From Maniola hyperantus (lineage: Eukaryota; Arthropoda; Insecta; Lepidoptera; Nymphalidae), in assembly GCF_902806685.2 (NCBI RefSeq), contig NC_048543.1:5932106-5996105 (forward strand): a stretch of 64,000 bases of DNA. Reading direction: 5' to 3'. This document shows positions 1 through 13,200 of this stretch, piece after piece. The position numbers and the translations under genes are program-made. Under the pieces are notes generated by a model, which saw nothing but the letters and a program-made list of their open reading frames with translations, ran no database searches and was not told where the DNA came from. Numbering within the stretch: the stretch's first letter is position 1; every line of letters starts with the position of its first letter.

Positions 1-1297
1 AAACTCCGGAAAATTATTGTGACTTGTGACACTAGGATTGTTATTTGTTACATAAGTATATATCGGTCGCATCTGGCGGATCGAAGAAAAGCTGATAGTC
101 TCAGCAGAGTTCGGCGCTGACGTGAACTCGTTTTTACGGTGCGTCCGATGCGCGTGTCAATTTTCAGAATTCATCTCCGGTTATTCCATTTTTGGTACCG
201 AGAAAATGGTTCTCTTGAGGGTCTTGCGGCCGTGTGCGAAGCGAACTCTACTGTCTCTACCGATAGGAAAACTATTGCAAAAATACATACATAGGTACAT
301 AGACTCCTAAAATCATAACCCTTCCTAGTTCCTTTTGGCTTTGCCGTAGTCGGGTAAAAAGCCTACACAAAAACATCACTGCCATAAGTAATACATATAA
401 GCAGATCAAGGATTACAGTAAAACCTGGTGCCTACATATCTATAGGTAACTATGATGTTTTACCCGTAGTCCGGTTCAGTTGTCCGGTCAACCGGACTAT
501 GGATAAAAGAAATTATCCATGGTTAACCGGACTATGGAATTTTTTTTTATCCATGGTACAGTTGACCGGACCACGGAAGATCTAGTGCTTAAGCTAGATA
601 ACCTTTTTGATAACATTTTATGGTCTAGTAAAACTAAAACAATCTAATTCGCAGTTGACACATAAATAAAATAACTGCGAAGCCGTACATTGCAAACAGC
701 TATTGAGTACTGTACCTACGTGGTATTAGGACATGCATGACAAAATATTTTACCACGCAAAGAAACTACTACCTACCTACTAGTCGTGTGGATCCATAAC
801 TTATTACAAACAAGCTTTTGCCCGCGACTTCGTCCGCGTGATATATTTATATTTTATAGTTTAGTCGACCTGCCCCGGCTTCGCACGGGTAGCTTGAGAA
901 GAACTATTCCACAACATATTGTTTTCGTGTGATTATTTACGCAGCACACGTCACGGAAGCTCTCAGATGGGATATCTTTATCACAATAGCCTAAATATTT
1001 TATATAGCCTATAATATAACCTCCTTAGATACTTAATCCCTCTTTCTATTGGTGAAAATCGTATGAAAAACCGTTCAGTAGTTAACTCAGATTAGCCCAA
1101 ACAAACACGAACTCAGCGCGGCGGGGGATTTTAATTTAATAATGTATCATAGCTCTCTGCTGCGCTGCTTTCAATTGCGTCGGCAAATGCTACAGGTAAA
1201 AGCATGAGTCAGCTAAAGGTTTTCTGAAAAAATATCTGAGTTACCCTTCAATTCAGGCGTCTAAAGATGTTTTAATTGAAAATGTCTGTTGTTTCAG
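1..1297. other. 5' flank or intron of echinoid, no supported coding exon
   Basis: The first recognisable ed exon at 1298 needs one base from an upstream exon, and I find no signal-peptide exon here, so that exon probably lies to the left of the window. A GC-richer patch at about 65-240 ends one stretch with a plausible donor (acg|gtgcgt near 157); it could be a non-coding leader exon, but this is weak. A palindromic MITE sits at 466-575 and a 'cccgcgacttcgtccgcgtg' repeat begins near 820. Confidence 0.5.
466..575. repeat. Small palindromic MITE-like element
   Basis: The left end (gtagtccggttcagttgtcc, 466-485) is matched in inverted form by the right end (gttgaccggaccac, 561-574). Internal copies of 'ccggactatgg' and 'ttatccatgg' fold on each other as well. 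It encodes nothing. Confidence 0.6.
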
Positions 1298-4200
1298 TAA
1301 TTGGTCACGTCTGGAGCGAGGATGAGCAACACGACGCGCGCGAGGGTGACGACGTAACGATGCAGTGCCGGTTCGCGCTGGACCCTCTGCCTGGAGAGTC
1401 GCTCACCTACTACTGGGTGAGGAGCACCGCTTCGGGCCACGACAACGTCGCTATTGGCAACCTCCCCTTGGAAACCAATTACCAGTAAGTAGTTTTGTTT
1501 TCCCCTTCACAAATTAGCCCTTAATCGCAATCTCATCTGGTTGTAAACGGTTATGCAGTCTACGATGGAAGCGGGCTAACTTGGTATTATTAAACCCAAA
1601 ACCCCTTATCGGTTTCTACACGGCATCGTACCGTAACGCCAAATCGCTTGGCGGCACGGCTTTGTCGGTACGGTCCTAAGCCTAATTAGCCACAGCCGTA
1701 GTCTACTACCAGTTCAGTTTAGAAATTTACAAATTCCCAAGTTGCCCCTGCCAGGAATTTCAATTCCCGGGATGTCCCACTTATTAGACCACAGCGCTCA
1801 CGCTGTTCGCTCACTGCGCAAAGGAAATTTAATCAAAACACCTTTTTTTTTCCTGTGAAGAAGAAAATCTTTTTGGACCTGTTTACTGGCATGGCGTGTC
1901 AATCTCGCACGTACGAAAACATTAAACAATTCCATGTGTGTTCGAGTTCAGCACGGAACCTCATTGAGACTTCTAACATTCGCCTCCAGCACTATAATCT
2001 GCAAAAAGGATAAACTTCTACAGTATCTTCTTTCTTTCTTCTATCTGGGCAGGTTTCCGCACTTACGTTTTCGTCTATTGTGCGTGCAGTGCCCTACTAC
2101 AGTATATTTGAGTAACTTCAGAACTTACGATATCATTCCCATTTTTGCAGGATCCTGTACGCACCATCGGAAGGTCGCTTCGACTTAATGGTGTCGAATG
2201 TCACGTACGAGCGGGACAACGGTCGGTTCGAGTGCCGGGTCAAGGCGGGAGGGTCGGGCCGCACTCTGCACTCGCAAGGACACAATCTTGTGGTGCTGAC
2301 GCAGCCGCAGCCTCCAGTGTTGAACACAGGGACGCAGACGCAAGCACAAGAAGGCAGACAACTCAACTTGACTTGCTCAAGTACGGGCGGGTCACCTAGC
2401 CCTACGATACAGTAAGTTGCGTCAGACGAATCTGAGTGTTATAGTATGTACTTACATAATATGTAGGTGCCTATAATAGTAATCACTCCTTACTGGGTAA
2501 AGCAACCAAAATATACCTATTTAAACTGGCTGCTACTGCTGATGCAGATATATGTCGCAGAACAAACTTAGTACACAGCATATTATAAGCGATGCACGAC
2601 ATTGCGCCTAAATTTTTGAATTTGCTTAAAATCCCTTGGAGACGTAGAAAAAGAGTTGCTTTGCTGTCTCCAAGTTTTATGTACAGACAATCACATTGAT
2701 TTAGGAATAAGGCGTCTGAGTACATAAAATAATTAAGACCTCACTGGTATACCTTGCTTCATGTCGACTATTTTAATCATGGTAAAACAAAGCGTAAAGT
2801 CTTCACCAGTTCCGTTTCTCTCATCAGGTGGTATCGCGATGGATCCATACATCCTATGGAGGCGGTGATGGTGGTTGGGAAGACGCGCGTGGAACCCACA
2901 GTAGCAATACTAACTCTAGAACCGAATCGGGACGACGATGGTGCCACTTTTCGTTGCGTTGTGCGAAACCGCGCGATGCGTGAAGGACAGCAGCTGGAAG
3001 CAACCGTGGGGCTAAGCGTTAACTGTAAGTGAATATTTGCTTTGAGAAAAAGGTATTTTTCGCATAAGTGAGGCTATATCCAAAACTCTGTGAAAGAACA
3101 AATACATAATGTTCTGTGGGCTGGATTTGAGTTGAAGAGTTAACACCAGATGAGTTCGCAGTCAAGGGCTAGCTTGTAATAGAACTAGCTTATGCTCGCG
3201 ACTTCGTCCGCGTGGACTACACAAATCTCAAACCCCTACTTCACCCCCTTAGGGATCGAATTTTCAAAAATCCTTTCTTAGCGGATGCCTACGTCATAAT
3301 AGCTATCTGCATGCCAAATTTCAGCCAGATCCGTCCAGTAGTTTGAGCTGTGCGTTGATAGATCAGTCAGTCAGTCAGTCAGTTCTTTTTATATATTTAG
3401 ATTTAAAAAAGAAAATTATGAGTAGGTTACTCCTTGGCTCTTATAAACACGTATTCATAGTTTCTTGTACAAAGTACAACTTCTAGTAGCCACATTAGAC
3501 ACTTTCGATCACGAGTTGTGTGTTTTAAGTTTATGGTTCCACTAATTAAGCCCGTCTATAAATCGATAGCTGTTTAGAACCACTTTCTAATAACATTCTC
3601 TTTAACGCCAGTTTTTAAATGTGTGGTTCGCTTTAGGTACCTAGGTACAAATTATAATCACAATTTATTACGCAGTCTTACCAAACAATCTACGTTGCTT
3701 CTGCGTGCGTAACGTTTCAGCTCACCAATCAAGAATATTCAATCCGTATTCATCCACCAATGTTATGAATACAAACTTATTTAATGACTGAAATATTGCT
3801 CGTAACGGTTTGTGCGTAACACTTCGGCGTAATTAAGACACTCAATTAATTCCGCTCCTAATGACAATCTTGGCGATGTACTTAGGTATTGCAATAATTC
3901 TTACTGAGAAAACAAATACATAAATAAAAAGGTTTATAAAAGTTCCTCCGAGTTCTATGTCCGAAATAGTGCTTGTTTCTTGATCTGTGATCTCAGTCCT
4001 AATGCCTTTCATTAATTTTATTGATGGATGTACTTTGGCCAAAAACCCTTTGACGAATGGGCGTTTTCTTTTCCATCATAATCATATAGGCAGCAATGTT
4101 CCGCTACATTGCTGCCGCGACATTGCTGCCTAGCTCGGAATGTAATCTCATATAAGCTTATAGTGATTGTATGGGGACCAGTAGTGCCGCGATAGCACTG

Positions 4201-7200
4201 TTGCGGCAGCACTGCTGCGTGCAGCGTGGTTCGGAATCATACCTTTAGACTCGCGCGCCACGTATCTATTTGTACGTTGATGTTACTAATATCAGAAACC
4301 TTCGTTCACGCATAGGTAACGAACAGACAGACAAGATAATAAATAATTATTTCCTAGGATTTAAGACCACATACATCATCAAGGCAAAGTCATCAAGTCG
4401 AATGAGTGAACCGCACAGGCCCACATAGCTATAAATATATAAAAGGCTTGCATTTCTTTAACCGTGGCTTTTCTGAAGGAGTCTTTGTGAGGTATTTGCT
4501 TTCCTCGCCGCAAATGGAGCGCGGACAAAACTTCTCATTTCACTTCACGGCCTGTACCTACTACGTACTACGCTATCCTTTTGTTTTTTTTTTTAAATTC
4601 AGATACAAGTTAGCCCTTGACTGCAATCTCACCTGGTGGTAAGTGATGATGCAGTCTAAGGTGATAGCGGGCTAACCTGGAAGGGGTATGGCAGTTTTTA
4701 ATAAACCCATGCCCCTTTGGTTTCTACAGAGCATCGTGCCGGAACGCTAAATCGCTTGGCGGCACGGCTTTGCCGGTAGGGTGGTAACTAGCCACGGCCG
4801 AAGCCTCCCACCAGACCAGACCAGAAATTAAGAAATTATAAAATTCCAAACCCCTGCCAGGAATCGAACCCGGGACCTCCCACTATTAAGACCACAGCGC
4901 TCACCACTGCGCCAGGGAGGTCATCCTAATTTGCTATTCTAAACTTTGAATGAAAAAATTGTTTACTTTATTTTAGGTAGGTACAGTTTTTATTGAAAAT
5001 TCATACTTCTATACTAATATTATAAAGAAGAAAGGTTTGTTTGTTTGTGATCGATAAACTTCAGAGTTAAAATCGGTTAATTATTAAAATCGGATTTTAA
5101 TAATTATTTCACCTAGATAGCTACTTTATTCAGAAGTAACGTCCATTCTAATATTATAAATGCGAAAGTGTGTCTGCCTGTCCGTCTGCTAGCTATTCAT
5201 GGCCCAACAATTTAACCGATTTAGATGAAATTTTGTAGGCACAGAGTTAGCTTACATCCCGGTAAAGTACATAATATGCTACTCTTTATCCCGGAAAATT
5301 AAAGAGGATACTTTACAAGATTTAAAAAAACCTAAATCCATGCGGATGAAGTCGAGGGTAAAAGCTAGTTGGTAGGTATTGTATAAAAAAACGTGTATTT
5401 ATCTGTCTTTTTTGTATCAAAAATTTACACATAAGTAGGTAAGTATAACTAGGTACTTATTGAATTGATTTCTTCATGCTCTTGTGCGCTTAACGGCTGA
5501 ACACTGCATTCTTTAAATAACTCGTACCTGCAAAACTGATTCAGACAAATCAATTAAAATATCTTAGTACAATAATTAATATTAATATTATTTTATACCC
5601 ATGCCAAATTACAGATTTCTAGCACTAATAGTCTCTGACATTAACCGAGGACGGACGAACGGACATGGCGAAACTATAAAGGTTTCTTTGTTTACTACGG
5701 AACCCTAAAAAAATTATCACAAACATTGCATACGCGCTAACTGTATAAATAGGATAGTTCATTTATCAAACATCAATAAAACGTCGCCCGCAGACTTTAT
5801 CCGCGTTTGAATCTGAAATTATACATACAAACAAGACGATAAATATAAGTATCTAGGTACTTTCCTCGTGAAATGATGTACACAGTGGTTAAAACCTAAA
5901 GACATTTAATATTATACTGAACTAAAAACTGTATTGAAATAAACTACAAAGCTTAGAAGCTAAAAGCGCAGAAAGCGTACCTACGCGGAATGGGATTTTG
6001 TTTTATGGATATTTGAAGAAGAGCTAATAGAGAGAGCCAGTGCGTGCCAGACCTTCCTTATTTTATGAATGCTGAAAGTTTCTCTGCGTTGTCCTCAACA
6101 CTGGAAGGAACTTTTGTTTGGATCATAGTGGCTTTGGGAGATAACAGGTAATAAAGCTCGTAGCTTTAATTTTAAGTTCGCGTAATAATTATCATCACTT
6201 TATCTTACAAATCCAACAACCGACCATCAAAAAGTGTAATTTATTACCTACCTATTTTGAAAAAATATTTGTATTTTGAATTTTTGAATTTTGAAGGTGT
6301 AAAAACTACGTCAAAGTATAAAGTCTAATTTTTTATATTTTTTATCTAGTTGTTTATTAGAAATCACGTCAGGCATTGCCAGAAACTTAGTATCGTGGGA
6401 ACCCCACTCCGCCCCGCCAGACACCCTTAAACGTTTATAATTTATTAAACTTTAAAGTCGCCTGGCAGGGGGTTGCCACCATACTAAGTGTCTGGCACTG
6501 CATGGCGTGACCTGACTTCTAATACTATTCTAAAGAAAATATAAAAAAATTAGACTATACTTTGACGTAAGATTTTTTACACCTCTATTACCTGTTATCT
6601 CCCAAAGCCATCATAATTCAAACAAACATCAAAACAATCCATTCCTCGTAGTGTTGGGGAAAATACGCAGAGAAACTTTCAGCTTTTATAAAATAAGAAA
6701 ATTCTGGCACGCGCTGGCTCTTAGGTCATAAGCTAAACTAGTGTAACTAAATCGCTTCCTGTAGTTTGTACACGTGATCAGGGAGATGAAGATTTCATAA
6801 TATACCTAACTGACCTAATATTGCAATAAATATTTATCTCTGGCATTTCTGACTTCCTGTCGGATCACCGGTGAACAACCGCCAGATGCCCGTATAATAT
6901 TTTGTAATTGGGTGACCTGAATGAAAAACATGAACCAAGAAGAGTGCTGCTGATTCTAAATCGGACACGTATTGTAAACAGTGTTTCAAGCGGAGCAAGT
7001 ATGGAGAACTCCCTCCGTTTCCTGTTTAGGACTCGTATAATTTCGTTTATCGACACTATCTAAACCTTTCTTCCTAATTGTAATTAGGTTTTATTCACTA
7101 ATTCTGGGAAAGGATACACTTAAGTAGGTATATAATATTATTACTGAATCCAGGGAAACTAAGCACTCTCCTTCGGAAAAACTGAAAAATCCAGCTTGTT

Positions 7201-10200
7201 TTGCTATGAACCTTGATATTTTCGTTCTAAGTGAAACGCCCAAGTCCGTGTTGCTAGAATTTTTGCACAGTGTATCTTTAGCATAACCTACAAAAAGCGA
7301 TCTAACTTAAAACTAAATTATGATATCTTATTTTTTTTTATTTTATTTAAATTAACTAACGGCTACTTACACTAATACATTTAAAAAAAAAAACTTAATT
7401 CTGAAAATATTACTTACTAAGTGCAGTCGCCAATTATAAGTTAATACAACATTTACAAACATATTATGTGACAAAATAAAAAAACAAACATCAATAAGAT
7501 TACCGATAATACTTCCTACTCAAGACTTCCAATATGCAAAGATCTTTTCCCGAAACTTATATAAAGAGTCAGAATTAATGTCAATGACAGAGCTGTGGTG
7601 GTTAATCTTAAGTTATATCGCTGTCGGATGTCCTCCTCTCTCAAACTTCTAGACTTTAGAAGTAGAAGAGGAGGACATCCAAACTGAACATCCAATTTTG
7701 ATATTTTGTTTAGAACAATATTGGGGCCGATTCTCTTGTACACAATCTCTAAGCTAAACTAAATTAACAGGTCTAAATCTTCCGCAATCTTTTCCGCAAG
7801 ATTATCAAAAGGATAAAAAATTTAGACGTGCCATTTTAGTTTAGTGTACAACGGAATTAGCCACAATATGTAGTTTTAAACAAAAATCCTGCTTTCTAAA
7901 ATTTTTTCATTACTGCGCGGACAGGTCGTATATTTTAGGTAAGCTATATTTGTATACAAAGGATGGAAAATATCCCGTTGCTTAACTTCGGAACATACCA
8001 ATGTATTTTGTAATAGCAACATAATTTGTATCTAATGTTTGTTAGCTCGAATTGAAATGTAAGCTACTAGCAGATATGTTTATTTAAAAGAACCTAACAT
8101 CTTAAGATTCTTATGTTTACAATAAAACGATTAGATTAAACAAATATGCTCCTAAATAGCTTCTTACTTGAACAGTCGGATTAGAAACAAGAGCTTTTTA
8201 GACAAAGCTGTTCGTCGAAACAGAATAAAACGATTACTAAGTAATAAGTATAGGTACTTACTTAGCGTATTTTTGTCCTCAGATTTTCCACGCGTTGAGG
8301 TTGGTCCAGAGAATCCCTTACGAGTAGAAATAGATTTAACTGCAGAAATGGTGTGTAAAGTGGATGCTAAGCCTAAAGTTAGCACTGTTAGATGGACACG
8401 AGATGGGAAATATATTTCCAATTCATTTAATCATATCATCCAAGGAGTAACCGTGCAGGATGCGGGCAAGTACATATGCAGCGCTGACAACGGACTCGGT
8501 CATCCGGGTGAAAACGAGATATTCTTAGATGTCCTCTATCCGCCTAGTGTTACTGTAGACTCTAAAACATACGAAGCGGAGGAAGGGGGCACTATAGAAA
8601 TTCGGTGTGATGTTTCATCTAACCCTGATCCTATATCTGTCGAGTGGACGAGGGAAGGAAGAACCGATTTCCGTCAGAAAGGAAACACTTTATTACTAAC
8701 AAGAGTCAACGCTGATATGGCCGGGACATACGTCTGCCGAGCTGTAAATATTATATCGCCCAGCAGCGGCAACAAAGCAGAACGGACTGGTTCTGCCTCT
8801 GTAGCTGTACTCGTGCGACATAAACCTGGTCGAGCTTACATTAGCCCCGATCATCCAATAGCTCAGGAAGGCGCAGGAGTAGTTTTAACATGCAGTGCCA
8901 AACCGCCGGGCTGGCCTGTCCCTCAGTACCGCTGGTTCCGTGAAATTGAAACTGGGGATATAAAGTCTTCCGTTCTTGCTACAGGCAATAAATATACCAT
9001 ACCCAGTGCACATCTTGGTAGCGAGGGAGTATATCACTGTCAGGCTACAAATGAACTAGGTCACAGCGAACTCGCTACAGTAAATCTGGAAGTATACCAA
9101 CCCCCTCGATTCCAATCTAAATTACAACCCCACGTCATCAAGAATTCTGGCGAGAGAAATTATTCGCTGACTTGTGTCGCACTTGGCAAACCCCTACCCA
9201 ATGTAAAGTGGTACAAGAATAATGCCGAAATTCATCCTGATGCTAATTTATACGAAGTTAAAACAGAAATAAATGAAAGTAGAAATGCAGTCTATAATAT
9301 ACAAAGTGTACTCAGATTTCACGGAAAAGCTAGGCCGAACGGTGATGACTTGTTGCCTGCAGATAGAGGTGTATATTCTTGCTCATTTGAAAATGAAGTT
9401 AAAAAAGTAGAGTCGTCCATGCAGTTACGAATTGAACGTAAGTATATCTATTTTATTCATATTATTAATAACTATAGCGATCTTTGTAGAATAGTAGGGA
9501 TGGATAATATGAATTTTTGTTAACTTACAGATGAACCCATATCAATCGGTCAGCAAACGAAAGTGGCATACGACTTAATGGAGAACGCAGAAATATCATG
9601 CAGGGTTCAAGCCTACCCTAAACCGGAATTCCAATGGTTCTACAGCTCCAACCCTGCACCACTACACATGTCCTCAGATGGACATTACGAAATTATAACG
9701 ACGACTGATGAGAACGATTCATATTTAAGTGTTTTAGTGATTAGGAACGTTAAAGCACAAGATTATGGAGATTATTATTGTAAAGTAAAGAATTCACTAG
9801 GAAACATTCGCCCACAAATAAGACTGCAGCCTAAAGGTGCTCCAGAACCGCCAAAGAATTTAGCTACTCAGAAAGTTGATGCAACCTACGTCACTTTAAA
9901 ATGGGAAGAAGGTTTTAATGGTGGACTGTCGAACACAAAATATTTTGTGTTGTTTCGCCGAGTTAGAAACCCAGTGGGAGGGGAACATTGTACAGCGGAT
10001 CGAGCCGATGAATTCGACTGGAAAGAATACGATTGCGGACGTTCAAATCCCTGCAACGTGACCCGTCTTGAGCAGCACAATTCTTACTACTTCAAGGTAT
10101 TTATATCCACTAAAACTTCTAATAGATTTTTTACTAAAATTTTCTTTTACTATACTTACCTATTCAGTCTTTGTCATTCAGTGTGACTGAATGCTTTCAC

Positions 10201-13200
10201 TTTTATTTGATCATTTGCAAAGAGCTTTTTAAATTTGTTCTATCCATTTCATCATTGCTTTAGCGATCACAAAAATGATTCGAAATCTTTTTCTTTAACG
10301 CTACCAGTTCGTGACATATATGTTTAAGGTAATTTCGAGTATTTATATTATTGCTTCTTCATAGCATTGCTTTCACTGCTGCTAGTTCATCCTTAGTTTT
10401 TGACTAAAACCTTGTCAAAATCACTTGTATTATTTTGCAGAACCAATGGTTTTGTGTAATGTTTCTTTGTCTTAGTACTTAGACAAATGAACGTTGGATA
10501 ATTGGGTTACCTATATTAAAATCATCAGTCAAAAATCTCTTTATAAGTAACCAGATTTTGGATATACCCACGACTTATCGTATAATTCTCCGCAATTTCA
10601 GGTGAAAGCTGTAAATACGAAGGGGCAAAGCAATTATTCAAACGAATTATCGGTGACGACTAAAGTGGATAAGATCTTGCCGCCAGAACATGTGACGTAT
10701 AATCCGAGCTCGACTTTGATAAGCTTCAGCGTTGGAGCTACTTGTTTGCCACTTGTTGCTGTCGTCGAGGGAGTTGGCCAGGGAGGACCTGATGGATGGC
10801 AGGTAAGCTGAACTCGTTAAAATCATATTGCCTAAGTGTTTGTAAGGTTCTCTTAAATTAGGTTGCCCAATTACGGCGGATTATCGTGTATCATGTATTG
10901 TTTATAGGTGGTGGAAACAATACCTTTGCGTTTGTCTGGCATGGGATCTGTGATGCAAGAAGCGACTTTGGACCCGCCCAACCGTGGACAGGATTCAGTG
11001 GATTACGTGCGCCAATATCCTCGGATGAGAGTCAAACTTTGCTTGAAGACTGACCACAACGTTTGCAGCGAAGACGTTATAGCTGACAGTAAGTTTGAAC
11101 TCGTAATAGAAACTTTTCTTATCCGAAAGAACTACAGGCCAAACAGTGGGCTGTTACTTGTTTTACAAAATGCTTATTTTGAAAAGGGGTTATGCACTTC
11201 ATCTTAACTTTCATGTTCATTATCTCGAAGTTTGAAAACTTGGATTTTTAATTTTGCTTAGTGAGAAATTGAAACGGCCTAACTTTTGGCACAGGGCAAC
11301 AAGCTTTTTCAATTACCCTATTTGTATATAAAGTGCTTTTATAGCAGTGACAGCCTAGGTGTGTTTTAGGCCATTAAATATCACTTGCTTTAACAGTGAA
11401 GGAAAACATCGTGAGGAAGGCTGCATGCTTGAAAGTTCTCCATCATGTTCTCGATGGCGTATGAAGCCTGCCAATTCGTACTTGACCAGCGTGTTGAACG
11501 ATGGCTTCAAGCTAAACCATTCTCATTCTGAAAGAAGACCCATGGTCGATATATGGGTTGTTGATGATGATTAAACGATGTATTCAAGTGTTTTTAAATA
11601 GTCAAATGATAAATTAATTGACTTATTTGTACACTACAATTATTGTGGTTTTTTTATTTACAGTTGGTACATCATACACAAAGGAAGCCGTAGCTCTAAC
11701 GACTGCTACCGTCGTGGCTATAATAGTCTCATGCCTCGTCTTCCTCTTATTCCTAAGCCTTCTATTTATATTCTGTCGCTGCAAGCGCAACGAGAACAAG
11801 AAGGACAACTCCAAAGATTATGAAATGGATTCAATGAGATCGCCGATGGGATCGCCTCAGAACCAGGCACCACCGCCTTACTATCCTAGTACGGGGATGG
11901 AAAATAAGGCACTCGAAAACTCGATGGATATACCTTTGTCTATGGATGATTCTAAGAACGCTGTGTATGCAACTCAAGGGGGTTACGGATACCACATGGC
12001 GCCGCATACGCAAACACATCCTGGCCAGAACCTGTCTAATACTGATTGTAAGTACCAGGATAATCGTCATCTACTTCTTAACCCAAGTATTGGTCCAAGT
12101 TGCATTCGATTATAAACATTGGTGTAAATTCGATAGTACACAATCTTTGAATTAAGTTACCAGGTATAAAAGTAATTCCGGCAATTCTTAATGGCAGTAG
12201 GGGAAGCAACTTGTTAAGCTTTCGGTTGCCCACAAGATGGTGTATTGAATTGTTACATTGATAATAATTATTGTAACTTTTTAAGATTTGAAAAGACCAA
12301 CTGCTGAGTTTGTTGCCCACCCTTTTCAGTAGAATCTGTATTTCGAACGCGGTGGTAGGACTCACAACCGTCACAACTCACAGACGTAGCATTAAAGACA
12401 CCAGTGTTCTACATGAAATAAATACATTTTGATTTTTTAGACCTAACAATTTAGTTTACATTTTGTGTACAATAACAACCGAATGACCTAAAGCTCAAGA
12501 GCTTCGAGATTTATAATACTTGATTATATTATGTCGTAGCTTGTAAAGTAGTCATTTTTTATTTTGCTTTACAGTTAACAAGAATTGTGCATGCAATAGA
12601 GTATTTCATCTAGAGAAATTGAGTGTCTATTTAATAGACTCTCAATTTCTCTAATAAGCATAAACGAAAACAAAAAATAATGTAAGGCCTCGATTAGACC
12701 TGTAAGTTTTACTCACGTAAGTAGCTTACGTAATTAATTGACAACAAAACTAATGTATAAATGTACTTAATGTACATTAGTAAATTTTTCGTTAGTTAAT
12801 CGTGTCAGCTATAGTACGGGACAGGTCGACACGGCAATCGGGGTATGAGGCGGGGGATGCCCCGCACACCTGCAAATCACCCGCGATATCCAGCACAGGG
12901 TAAGCGCGGGGGCTGTGCGAGTGTGCGGGGCGGGGCGATAGCCATCTCGACTTGTCGCGTGGTACTTAATTACAGGTGTATCCGTGGCCTAAGAACTAAC
13001 AATTGTAACTTTCTTCTCATGCACGCACAAAGGACTAACCAGTAGTGACAGCGTACACGGTAACCCTATATCAACAATAACTGTCCTTATGCATACCGAA
13101 TTGGAGAATTCCACCCGTAAACAAATTCCTAAAGTGCCATTTCCTGTAGGGGTAAACATGGGATACATAGAGAACAGCTACGCGAACAGCAACAACGGCG

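Larger units (their letters stand above)
3025..8282 (+). other. ed intron 3 (of those visible), 5.3 kb, repeat-filled
   Basis: It starts with gtaagt and ends with a pyrimidine tract and cag. It holds a 'cgcgacttcgtccgcgtgg' element (3188-3406), a 'gcagcaatgt' cluster (4070-4240), a SINE (4608-4922), a second short repeat (5145-5372), a foldback element (6035-6722), a hairpin (7626-7680) and a MITE (7723-7862). I see no coding exon inside it. Confidence 0.7.

Noticed and set aside
1..310. Signal-peptide exon of echinoid (frame starting MVLLRVLRP)
   Set aside because: No typical hydrophobic core with a cleavage site and no donor giving the phase 1 needed for the exon at 1298.
3360..3385. Short regular tandem repeats (such as cagt)n as a CRISPR array
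   Set aside because: They are simple microsatellites at the end of interspersed repeats in a eukaryotic genome, with no spacers.
8168..8282. Upstream extension of the large ed exon
   Set aside because: The open frame continues left of 8283 by chance. An acceptor (tcctcag) at 8282 joins in phase with the exon ending at 3024 and restores the Ig domain.
12845..13045. 66-codon Arg/Gly-rich frame
   Set aside because: Wrong frame over the small ed exon at 12809-12899 and the following intron.
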